Part shown: positions 18,787 to 25,601 of the stretch, piece after piece | Layout: every line of letters starts with the position of its first letter | Numbering within the stretch: position 1 is the stretch's first letter | Assembly: GCA_026399415.1 (NCBI GenBank) | Contig: JAPLQZ010000220.1 | Location: 1-35,013 of the forward strand | DNA: 35,013 nucleotides | Reading direction: 5' to 3' | DNA from: Rhodocyclales bacterium | Lineage (GTDB): Bacteria; Pseudomonadota; Gammaproteobacteria; Burkholderiales; Rhodocyclaceae | Notes under the pieces: generated by a model | What the model saw: the letters and a program-made list of their open reading frames with translations, nothing else | What the model was told of the DNA's origin: nothing | The model's database searches: none | Translations under genes and position numbers: made by a program

Positions 18787-19774
18787 CGGGGATAATTCCG
18801 CGCTGCCGGTGATCGCCGTCACCTCCGGCGAACCCGCCGGTATCGGCCCGGATATCTGCCTGCGCCTGGCGCAGCGCGAATGGCCGGCACGGATGGTGGT
18901 GCTGGGTGACCGCGAATTGCTGACCGCGCGCGCGCGCCAGCTTGGCCTCGACGCCAGTCGCCTCGAAATCCGCCATGTTCCCCTGCAAGAGTCGGCGCTT
19001 GCCGGCCCGCGAAGCGGAATTCCCGGCAGACAGAGTCCGGGACGGCTCGATCCCGCCAACGCCCGCTACGTTCTGGATATCCTCGATGTGGCGCTGGCCG
19101 GTTGCGTCAGCGGCGAGTATGCGGCGATGGTCACCGCCCCGGTGCACAAAGGCGTCATCAATGATGCCGGCATCGCCTTCAGCGGCCATACCGAATACCT
19201 TGCCAACCATACCGGCACGCCGCGCGTGGTGATGATGCTGGCCGGCGCCGGCCTGCGCGTCGCGCTCGCCACCACGCATCTGGCGCTGAAGGACGTGCCC
19301 GCCGCCATCACCCGCAGCGACCTGGAAATCACTCTCCGCATTCTGCATGCCGACCTGCGCAAGAAGTTCGGCATTGCGCGGCCACGGATCCTCGTTGCCG
19401 GACTCAATCCCCATGCCGGCGAGGGGGGCCACATGGGCCGCGAGGAAATTGAGGTCATCACCCCGGTGCTGGACAAGCTGCGCGCCGAAGGCATGAACCT
19501 GATCGGACCTTTGCCCGCCGACACGCTGTTCACAAAAAATGTCCTCGCCGGTTCCGACGCGCAACTGGCGATGTATCACGATCAGGGCCTGGCGGTGCTC
19601 AAGTACGCCGCCTTCGACCAGGGCATCAATGTCACGCTCGGCCTGCCCATCATCCGCACCTCGGTCGACCACGGCACGGCGCTCGATCTCGCCGGCACCG
19701 GCAAGGCCTCGCCCGCCAGTCTGTTCGCCGCGATCGACGCAGCGATTGACATGGCATCACGCCGGAGCAGTTGA
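18758..19774 (+). CDS. pdxA: 4-hydroxythreonine-4-phosphate dehydrogenase
   Basis: A 338-residue NAD-dependent enzyme of the DXP-dependent pyridoxal phosphate pathway; it oxidises 4-phosphohydroxy-L-threonine ahead of PdxJ. Motifs are [32 protein letters not shown], the metal-binding histidines in [25 protein letters not shown] and [12 protein letters not shown], and the closing [18 protein letters not shown]. The ATG at 18758 lies inside the surA end; an in-frame GTG at 18809 is the alternative but would start immediately before the conserved [10 protein letters not shown] core. surA-pdxA-ksgA order is widespread in proteobacteria. Confidence 0.95.
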   Translation: MSNTAPKTASGDNSALPVIAVTSGEPAGIGPDICLRLAQREWPARMVVLGDRELLTARARQLGLDASRLEIRHVPLQESALAGPRSGIPGRQSPGRLDPANARYVLDILDVALAGCVSGEYAAMVTAPVHKGVINDAGIAFSGHTEYLANHTGTPRVVMMLAGAGLRVALATTHLALKDVPAAITRSDLEITLRILHADLRKKFGIARPRILVAGLNPHAGEGGHMGREEIEVITPVLDKLRAEGMNLIGPLPADTLFTKNVLAGSDAQLAMYHDQGLAVLKYAAFDQGINVTLGLPIIRTSVDHGTALDLAGTGKASPASLFAAIDAAIDMASRRSS

Positions 19775-19775
19775 G

Positions 19776-20561
19776 ATGTGCCAGTTGCTCGGCATGAACT
19801 GCAACACCCCCACCGACATCTGTTTTTCATTTGAAGGATTTCGCACGCGTGGCGGGCTTACCGATGTACATCGCGACGGCTGGGGCATCGCCTTTTTCGA
19901 AGGGCCCGGTTGCCGGGTCTTTCTTGACGTCGAGCCTTCGGCGCAATCCGCCGTGGCGGAACTGGTGCACAACTACCCGATCCATTCGAAGAATGTCATC
20001 GCCCATATTCGCAAGGCGACGCAGGGCCGCATCGCACTGGAGAACACCCATCCCTTCCAGCGCGAGCTGTGGGGCCGCTACTGGATCTTCGCCCACAACG
20101 GCAACCTGAAGGAATTCGCACCGCCTTCGGACGGCAGCTTCACGCCCGTCGGCGACACCGATTCCGAACGTGCCTTCTGTCATATCCTGCAGGCGCTGCG
20201 CCGCCGCTTCCCAGCTGGAATGCCGCAGCGCGATGCCTTGTTCGCCGCACTCGCCGAAACTGCCGGACAGATCGCGCGGCACGGCGAGTTCAATTTCCTG
20301 CTGTCCAGCGGCGATTGCCTGTTCGCCCACTGCGGCAGCACGCTTTGCTACGTCGTGCGCCAGGCGCCGTTCGCCATCGCCCATCTGAAGGATCAGGACG
20401 TCAGCGTGGATTTCAGCGCAGTAACGAGTCCTGATGACCGCGTGGCAGTAATCGCCACCCAGCCGCTGACCGACAACGAAGAGTGGGTCACGCTCGCACC
20501 CGGCACGCTGACGCTGTTCCATGACGGCGCGCCGGTGCGCAACGAATGCACCAGCGCATGA
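19776..20561 (+). CDS. Class II glutamine amidotransferase, YafJ type
   Basis: A 261-residue Ntn-hydrolase. The sequence starts Met-Cys-Gln-Leu-Leu, so removal of Met exposes Cys as the catalytic nucleophile. The glutamine-binding motifs of class II amidotransferases are present: DGWGIAFF (34-41), AHIRKATQG with Arg79, NTHPF (90-94), FAHNGNL (105-111) and GDTDSE (about 126-131). The protein has only this domain, without a synthase partner domain, as in YafJ and related proteins; what receives the ammonia, or whether it is a hydrolase of gamma-glutamyl compounds, is unknown. It starts one base after the pdxA stop and overlaps ksgA by 4 bases (ATGA), inserted between two genes that are often adjacent. 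I give no symbol because yafJ orthology is not proven. Confidence 0.9.
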   Translation: MCQLLGMNCNTPTDICFSFEGFRTRGGLTDVHRDGWGIAFFEGPGCRVFLDVEPSAQSAVAELVHNYPIHSKNVIAHIRKATQGRIALENTHPFQRELWGRYWIFAHNGNLKEFAPPSDGSFTPVGDTDSERAFCHILQALRRRFPAGMPQRDALFAALAETAGQIARHGEFNFLLSSGDCLFAHCGSTLCYVVRQAPFAIAHLKDQDVSVDFSAVTSPDDRVAVIATQPLTDNEEWVTLAPGTLTLFHDGAPVRNECTSA

Positions 20562-21370
20562 ATAAGCAGGTCGAGGGGCACAGCACCCGCCGTAGATTTG
20601 GCCAGAACTTCCTCATCTCGCCTGGCATCATTCACAAGATCGTCGACGCGATTGCACCGCGTGCGGGCGACACGGTGGTGGAAATCGGCCCGGGGCTGGG
20701 CGCCATCACCGAACCGCTGCTGGAGCGCATCGATCACCTGCACGTGGTCGAGATCGACCGCGACCTGATCGCGCGCCTCGAACAGCGCTTCCCGCCCGGA
20801 CGGCTGACCATCCACGAAGGCGATGCACTTGAATTCGACTTTGGCGCACTAAAGGAATCGGGACCGCTGAAGATCGTCGGCAACCTGCCCTACAACATTT
20901 CCAGCCCGCTGCTGTTCCACCTGGTGCCGTATGCGCCCCTGGTCCATGACATGCACTTCATGCTGCAAAAGGAAGTGGTCGATCGCATGGTGGCCGAGCC
21001 CGGCAACAAGGACTTCGGACGCCTGTCGGTGATGCTGCAGTACCACTATCACATGGAGCGCCTGTTCATCGTCCCGCCGGGGTCCTTCAATCCGCCGCCC
21101 AAGGTCGACTCGGCCATCGTGCGCATGATCCCCGTGGACTTCTCGGGAGTCGGCGCTGGTGATGCGGCGAAAGACCCGCTGCTGTTCGCCCGGGTCGTCA
21201 CCGCCGCCTTCTCGCAGCGGCGCAAGATGCTGAGGAACACCCTGCGCGACTTCATCAATGAGGCCGACCTCGCCGCGCTCGGCATCACGCCCACGGCGCG
21301 CGCCGAAGACATCGCCGTGGCCGACTACGTGCGCCTCGCCAATACGCTGGCCGACCTTGCCCGCCGCTGA
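20558..21370 (+). CDS. ksgA: 16S rRNA (A1518/A1519-N6) dimethyltransferase
   Basis: A 270-residue SAM-dependent enzyme that dimethylates two adjacent adenines in the helix 45 loop of 16S rRNA, a late check in 30S assembly. Motifs: [19 protein letters not shown] at 11-29, [10 protein letters not shown] (SAM motif I, 42-51), [18 protein letters not shown], and the catalytic NLPYN at 109-113 followed by ISSPLL. The C-terminal domain carries [18 protein letters not shown] and [13 protein letters not shown]. The ATG at 20558 overlaps the amidotransferase stop as ATGA and was preferred to an in-frame ATG 12 bases upstream. Loss of KsgA classically gives kasugamycin resistance. Confidence 0.96.
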   Translation: MNKQVEGHSTRRRFGQNFLISPGIIHKIVDAIAPRAGDTVVEIGPGLGAITEPLLERIDHLHVVEIDRDLIARLEQRFPPGRLTIHEGDALEFDFGALKESGPLKIVGNLPYNISSPLLFHLVPYAPLVHDMHFMLQKEVVDRMVAEPGNKDFGRLSVMLQYHYHMERLFIVPPGSFNPPPKVDSAIVRMIPVDFSGVGAGDAAKDPLLFARVVTAAFSQRRKMLRNTLRDFINEADLAALGITPTARAEDIAVADYVRLANTLADLARR

Positions 21371-22619
21371 TCTTAAGGAACGCAGGATAGCCGTCATCGG
21401 CGGCGGCCCGGCCGGCCTGATGGCGGCCGAAGTATTGAGTGCGGCGGGAGAGCGTGTCGAGGTATTCGACGCCATGCCCTCGGTGGCCCGCAAGTTTCTG
21501 CAGGCCGGTCGCGGCGGACTCAATCTCACGCACTCGGAAGCGCCGGACAAGTTCCTTTCGCGCTACGGATCACGCCGCGAAGAGGTCGGCCGTTGGCTGG
21601 AACAATTCGGCCCGCAGCAACTGCGCGACTGGGCGCAGAGCCTCGGCGTCGAAACCTTCGTCGGCAGTTCCGGCCGCGTCTTCCCGCAGGAAATGAAGGC
21701 CGCGCCGCTGCTGCGCGCCTGGCTGCACCGCCTGCGTGCAGCCGGCGTAATTTTCCATGCGCGTCATCGCTGGCTGGGCTGGGATGCCGACGCCACCTTG
21801 CGCTTCGCCACGCCCGCGGGCGAGACAAGAGTCGGCGCCGACGGCACGGTGCTGGCGCTCGGCGGCGGCAGTTGGGCGCGGCTGGGTTCGGACGGTGCCT
21901 GGCTGCCGCTGCTGGTCGCGCGCGGCGTCGACGTACAAGCACTGCGGCCGGCCAATTGCGGCTTCAATGTGGCATGGAGCGAACATCTGCGCCAGCGTTT
22001 TGCCGGCACGCCGGTAAAGACCATAAGCGCTGCATTTGTCGCACCGGACGGTTCGCTGATCAAGCGCGACGGCGAATTCCTCGTCACCGCGCACGGCGTC
22101 GAAGGCAACCTGATCTATGCCTTCTCCGCCGCACTGCGCGATGCCATCGAAGCCACCGGCAGCGCCACGCTTCAACTCGACCTCGCCCCCGGGCGCAAGT
22201 TGCAGCGCCTGACGGATGATCTCGCGCACCCGCGCGGTCGTGATTCGCTGTCCAATCATCTGCGTCGCCGCGCCGGCATCGACGGCGTCAAGGCGGCCCT
22301 GCTGCACGAATGCGCCGCTGCGGAGGATATGGCCAGTCCGACGCGGCTCGCGACGATCATCAAGTCGCTGCCGCTACGGCTTGCTTCACCGCGCCCAATC
22401 GACGAAGCCATCAGCAGCGCAGGCGGCGTCGACTTCGCCGCGCTGGATGAAAACCTGATGCTGCGTGCGCTGCCCGGCACCTTCTGCGCCGGAGAAATGC
22501 TCGACTGGGAAGCCCCGACCGGAGGCTATCTGCTCACCGCCTGCTTTGCCAGCGGCCGGGCCGTCGGGCGCGGCGTCCTGCGCTGGCTGGATCAGGTGCG
22601 ATCGCCAGCGCCGCGATAA
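21357..22619 (+). CDS. HI0933/BaiN-like flavoprotein (TIGR03862-type)
   Basis: A flavoprotein of about 420 residues. The FAD-binding motif [20 protein letters not shown] starts near residue 10, followed by the HI0933 signature [54 protein letters not shown] and the C-terminal [31 protein letters not shown]. This resembles the TIGR03862 branch sometimes labelled aminoacetone oxidase family; the true substrate is not known. The start is uncertain: no ATG gives a sensible N-terminus, and TTG at 21357 inside the ksgA end is the nearest candidate before the Rossmann fold. It is co-transcribed with ksgA. Its stop (22617-22619) lies one base from the stop of the convergent DUF2892 gene. Confidence 0.85.
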   Translation: MPAADLKERRIAVIGGGPAGLMAAEVLSAAGERVEVFDAMPSVARKFLQAGRGGLNLTHSEAPDKFLSRYGSRREEVGRWLEQFGPQQLRDWAQSLGVETFVGSSGRVFPQEMKAAPLLRAWLHRLRAAGVIFHARHRWLGWDADATLRFATPAGETRVGADGTVLALGGGSWARLGSDGAWLPLLVARGVDVQALRPANCGFNVAWSEHLRQRFAGTPVKTISAAFVAPDGSLIKRDGEFLVTAHGVEGNLIYAFSAALRDAIEATGSATLQLDLAPGRKLQRLTDDLAHPRGRDSLSNHLRRRAGIDGVKAALLHECAAAEDMASPTRLATIIKSLPLRLASPRPIDEAISSAGGVDFAALDENLMLRALPGTFCAGEMLDWEAPTGGYLLTACFASGRAVGRGVLRWLDQVRSPAPR

Positions 22620-22620
22620 T

Positions 22621-22818
22621 TCAGCCTGGCTGTTTCTTCACCGCACAGGTGTTGAAGCCGAACAGCGCATAAGGCGGACACCAGCCGATCGCCCCGGTAG
22701 CCAGCGGCAGTGCGCCAATCCACGCCCATACCGGGCCGCCCATGGCTGCCCAGCCGACCAGTCCGAGACCAACAACAATGCGCAGGATGCGGTCTATGCC
22801 GCCAACATTCAGTTTCAT
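22621..22818 (-). CDS. DUF2892 family small inner-membrane protein
   Basis: A 65-residue membrane protein. It shows the DUF2892 pattern NVGGIDRILRIVVGLGLVG (4-22), with two hydrophobic segments (about 12-26 and 30-46), then GWCPPYALFGFNTCAVKK with Cys47 and Cys58. This resembles the C-terminal membrane part of the rhodanese YgaP and many stand-alone proteins seen near sulfur or redox genes; the two Cys near the membrane may be redox active, which is inference. The ATG at 22816-22818 has an AAGGAG box 7 bases upstream. It follows a Crp/Fnr regulator gene and has an excellent class II Crp-type promoter of its own (22847-22896). Confidence 0.88.
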   Translation of the reverse strand: MKLNVGGIDRILRIVVGLGLVGWAAMGGPVWAWIGALPLATGAIGWCPPYALFGFNTCAVKKQPG

Positions 22819-22846
22819 GGTGTACTCCTTGAGGGGTTATGCAACA

Positions 22847-22896
22847 GGGGGCCATTACAACATTTCCACCCTCGCCTGACTGTAACCTAAGTCACA
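22847..22896 (-). promoter_or_regulatory. Class II Crp/Fnr-type operator and promoter of the DUF2892 gene
   Basis: On the minus strand TGTGACTTAGGTTACA (complement of 22881-22896) is a 16-base palindrome with one mismatch, close to the Crp consensus TGTGA-N6-TCACA. An extended -10 (TGT then TGTAAT, hexamer complement of 22854-22859) predicts a start at 22847. The operator centre, 22888.5, is then exactly -41.5, the standard class II activator position. The operator overlaps the last codons and stop of the regulator gene. Experimental proof is lacking, but spacing, symmetry and recognition-helix match agree. Confidence 0.72.
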
Positions 22897-23540
22897 GAGG
22901 CAACCCGGCGCAAACCAGCGGGATCAAGCACTTCCACCTGCTCGCGGCCGAGCCGCACCAGACCCTGCTCGGCAAAGCCCTTCAGCAGCCGGCTGACCAT
23001 TTCGCGCACGCTGCCCAACTCGTCCGCCAACTGCTGGTGGGTGGCGCGCACCAGGCGGCCCTTGCCCAGCAGCAGCGCAGCCAGGCGCTGGTCCAGTTTG
23101 CGGAAGGCCACCTCCTCCACCAGTTGCATCAACTCCGCCATGCGCTCGGAGAACAGCGCGAAGACGAAGTCGCGAAAGACCGGCTCACCCAGCATCTCGT
23201 CGAACAATTCGCGCGGCAGCAGCGCCAGCGTCGTCGGACCCTCGGTCACGCCCCGCGCGTTGTAGTCGGCGTGACCGAGCAGGCAACTCGACGTGATGAT
23301 GCAGCTCTCTCCCGCCACCACTCTGTAGAGCGGAAGTTCACGACCGCCGGCGCTGACTTTGGCGACACGGATCGCTCCGGCAAGCACGAACGGGAAACCC
23401 CGGCACGGCTGGTGCTCGTCGAATACCGCCGTACCGGAAGGAATCGACACGGTCTGCATCGCCTCGCAGATCCGCCGCAGAAGCCCCGCCGGCAGTTTTG
23501 CCAGGACCGGATAGAGCGCGACCAGCGCTTCGACGTTCAT
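22887..23540 (-). CDS. Crp/Fnr family transcriptional regulator
   Basis: A 217-residue regulator with an N-terminal cyclic-nucleotide-binding-like beta roll (about 15-120), a dimer helix (about 125-155) and a winged helix-turn-helix (about 167-205). The recognition segment [13 protein letters not shown] carries Arg179, Glu180 and Arg184 in the spacing of E. coli CRP Arg180, Glu181 and Arg185, which read a GTGA half site. The ligand cassette reads [21 protein letters not shown]: the Gly-Glu pair is kept but the Arg-Ser pair that holds cAMP phosphate is not apparent, and Cys80 and Cys86 sit there instead, so cAMP is unlikely. It lacks the FNR N-terminal cysteine cluster. Its ATG overlaps the xthA stop as ATGA. 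It probably activates the DUF2892 gene immediately downstream. Confidence 0.9.
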   Translation of the reverse strand: MNVEALVALYPVLAKLPAGLLRRICEAMQTVSIPSGTAVFDEHQPCRGFPFVLAGAIRVAKVSAGGRELPLYRVVAGESCIITSSCLLGHADYNARGVTEGPTTLALLPRELFDEMLGEPVFRDFVFALFSERMAELMQLVEEVAFRKLDQRLAALLLGKGRLVRATHQQLADELGSVREMVSRLLKGFAEQGLVRLGREQVEVLDPAGLRRVASVT

Positions 23541-24325
23541 GCCGACTCAGCCCCCAGCGTAGCCATCAGCGTGGCAAGTACCGGCGCATGGTCGGAAGGC
23601 CGCTCCAGCTTGCGCGGCGCCTTGTCGATGACGCACGCCCGGCATTCGGCAGCCAGCGGCTTTGACAACAGGATATGGTCGATGCGCAAGCCGCGATTGA
23701 GGCGAAAACCCATTTGCCGGTAATCCCACCAGGAGTAGATCTTCGCCGGCTGCTCGAAGAGACGAAACGCATCGGCCAGACCCAGATCGAGAAACTGCCG
23801 GAATGCGGCGCGTTCCGGCTCGCTGCACAGGATCTGGTCCTTCCATGCGGCCGGGTCATGCACATCACGATCTTCCGGCGCGATGTTGTAGTCGCCGAGC
23901 AAGGCCAGTTGCGGCCAGCGCTGCAGGTCGTCGCGCAACATCGTCGCCAGCGCCGCCAGCCAGCGCAGCTTGTATTCGTACTTGTCGGAACCGACCGCCT
24001 GACCGTTCGGCATGTAGGCACAGACCACGCGTACGCCATTCACCGTGGCCGCCAGCACGCGCTTCTGCTCGTCGGCAAAAGCCGGAATGTCGCAGCGGAC
24101 GTCCTCCAGCGTGCCGCGCGCCAGGATGGCGACGCCGTTATAGGTCTTCTGCCCGTTGTGCGCCGCGTGGTAGCCGGCGGCTTCGAGTTCGGCGTAGGGG
24201 AAGACCTTGTCCTCCATCTTGGTTTCCTGCAGGCAGAGCACGTCCGCCTGGGTCGCCGCCAGCCAGTCGAGCACATGCGGCAGGCGCACCTTGAGCGAAT
24301 TCACGTTCCACGTGGCGATCTTCAT
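23537..24325 (-). CDS. xthA: Exodeoxyribonuclease III (AP endonuclease)
   Basis: A 262-residue member of the endonuclease/exonuclease/phosphatase family for base-excision repair; it cuts 5' to abasic sites and degrades 3' ends of duplex DNA. The motifs are intact: [15 protein letters not shown] (metal-binding Asn), [11 protein letters not shown] (Glu), [24 protein letters not shown] (Asp-Asn pair), and the closing [14 protein letters not shown] with the catalytic Asp-His. The phrase [22 protein letters not shown] is typical of XthA. The following Crp/Fnr gene overlaps by 4 bases, so DNA repair and the regulator are probably expressed together. Confidence 0.97.
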   Translation of the reverse strand: MKIATWNVNSLKVRLPHVLDWLAATQADVLCLQETKMEDKVFPYAELEAAGYHAAHNGQKTYNGVAILARGTLEDVRCDIPAFADEQKRVLAATVNGVRVVCAYMPNGQAVGSDKYEYKLRWLAALATMLRDDLQRWPQLALLGDYNIAPEDRDVHDPAAWKDQILCSEPERAAFRQFLDLGLADAFRLFEQPAKIYSWWDYRQMGFRLNRGLRIDHILLSKPLAAECRACVIDKAPRKLERPSDHAPVLATLMATLGAESA

Positions 24326-24356
24326 GCGCCGATGATACCCGAGCAGGGCCGCCGCC

Positions 24357-24362
24357 TATAAT
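24357..24362 (+). promoter_or_regulatory. TATAAT box upstream of the small cysteine-rich protein gene
   Basis: A perfect TATAAT, 41 bases before the ATG at 24404. No good -35 box is visible 16-18 bases upstream, so it may be activator dependent or chance. Confidence 0.4.
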
Positions 24363-24403
24363 GAAAACGAAGGCCAACCAAGCAAAGAAAGCGGAGGTGC
24401 GTC

Positions 24404-24592
24404 ATGTTCGATTCGCCTATTGACCACTGCCCGATTTGCGGACAGATGGTGCTGCTGGACCAGACCCAGGTCGAGTGCGCGCGCGAGCACGGTTGTCACC
24501 CGGACACGCCATGCCCGCTGCAGAAGTATTTCAGCGGAATCGATTTCAGCGTAACGCAGCCCAAGTACAAGTTGCGCGAAAAGGGCTACTGA
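24404..24592 (+). CDS. Small cysteine-rich, probably zinc-binding protein
   Basis: A 62-residue protein. A GGAGG box lies 7 bases before the ATG, so translation is likely. It has five cysteines: a CPIC knuckle (Cys9, Cys12), then Cys25, Cys31 and Cys37 in the stretch VECAREHGCHPDTPCPLQKYF, with His29 and His32 nearby. A CPxC pair plus a second Cys/His set suggests a treble-clef or ribbon-like zinc site. There is no signal peptide or membrane segment. I do not recognise a named family. It stands divergent to xthA and upstream of the CZB-hemerythrin gene, about 180 bases apart; the gap (24593-24774) shows no clear promoter or terminator. Confidence 0.78.
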   Translation: MFDSPIDHCPICGQMVLLDQTQVECAREHGCHPDTPCPLQKYFSGIDFSVTQPKYKLREKGY

Positions 24593-24774
24593 GCGCTGTA
24601 CCGCCAGGCGCACAGTATTTCAATCGCTGCTGCAATGGGCGATTCCGTGCTTCGCCGTAGATATGGCGCGAGCCATGGTCATGCAGGCGCTGCCCCCGGC
24701 ACTTCATTTATTTCCATATTCGTTCAATGGGTATTTCGCGCATAATGCAATGGTCTACCCGCTGACAGCGCACC

Positions 24775-25569
24775 ATGATTGATTTCGACATTGCCAGGGC
24801 ATGGCACAAGATATTTGCCCTTCACATCGAGTTTGTCATCGACGGAATCGAAAAAACCAACCTGAATCCGCAGCTGGTCTGTGACGATATGGTCTGCCAT
24901 CTCGGCCGATGGATTTTCGGTCCGGGCGAACGCTATGCGCACCGGGCTGAGTATGCCGATCTGCTCGAGGCGCACATACGCTTTCATTACGCTGCCAGTG
25001 CGGTCCTCGAGGCGCGCCAGGCCGGCATCACCGAAAGTCAATTGGATTCGTTTCGCGCCGCGTCAGATGCCGTGTTGGCCACTATTGATGCGTTGGCGTC
25101 CACCGCTGGTGCGCGTCCGCCATCGGCCAGACGGGAAACTGCCGCCAGGAAACAGAAGCGCGATCACAAACCGTCCAGGCAGGAATCGATGCAAATTGGA
25201 ATCAAATTGATCGACGAACAGCATAGCGAGCTGTTGAAGTGGATCGAAAAACTCAACGGCCAACCCACTGCCGAGATCACTTCCAAATCGGTTGCCGACT
25301 CGATATCCGCCGTACAAAGACTGGAGACCCTGCATTTCGAGACGGAAGAGATATTCATGCAAAGGATCGGACTTCCTCCCGAGCAGATGGCAGAGCACGT
25401 CGCCGCGCACGGCAGGCTGCTCGATCAACTGGCTCAGGTTGAACTCGATGCCCGCAATGGAATTTGCAATACCGCCGCGGAGGCCCACCGGGCAATCAAG
25501 GACCAGGTGCTGTGCCATATTGTGCAATATGACGTGCCCTTGAGCAGGCACATAGCCGATCCGCAGTAG
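24775..25569 (+). CDS. CZB zinc-binding domain fused to bacteriohemerythrin
   Basis: A 264-residue cytoplasmic protein built from two metal-binding helical bundles. Residues about 5-105 form a CZB (chemoreceptor zinc-binding) domain, with the 3-His/1-Cys set His11, Cys41 (in VCHLGRWIFGPGE), His67 and His71 (EAHIRFHYAA). A basic Ala/Arg/Lys linker runs from about 110 to 137. Residues about 138-262 form a hemerythrin domain carrying all seven di-iron ligands: His150 (DEQH), His187 and Glu191 (HFETE), His208 and His212 (EHVAAH), His248 and Asp253 (HIVQYD). CZB domains usually regulate chemoreceptors or diguanylate cyclases through zinc or HOCl; hemerythrins bind oxygen or NO. No output domain is present. 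The ATG at 24775 lacks a strong ribosome binding site. The gene stands alone, convergent with prlC. Confidence 0.9.
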   Translation: MIDFDIARAWHKIFALHIEFVIDGIEKTNLNPQLVCDDMVCHLGRWIFGPGERYAHRAEYADLLEAHIRFHYAASAVLEARQAGITESQLDSFRAASDAVLATIDALASTAGARPPSARRETAARKQKRDHKPSRQESMQIGIKLIDEQHSELLKWIEKLNGQPTAEITSKSVADSISAVQRLETLHFETEEIFMQRIGLPPEQMAEHVAAHGRLLDQLAQVELDARNGICNTAAEAHRAIKDQVLCHIVQYDVPLSRHIADPQ

Positions 25570-25601
25570 CTTCTTCGCGAAAGAGGTCAGGTAACAGCGG
25601 G

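Noticed and set aside
25570-25601. TTCGCGAA palindrome as a bidirectional terminator between the hemerythrin gene and prlC
   Set aside because: Only 8 bases, no loop and no T run.
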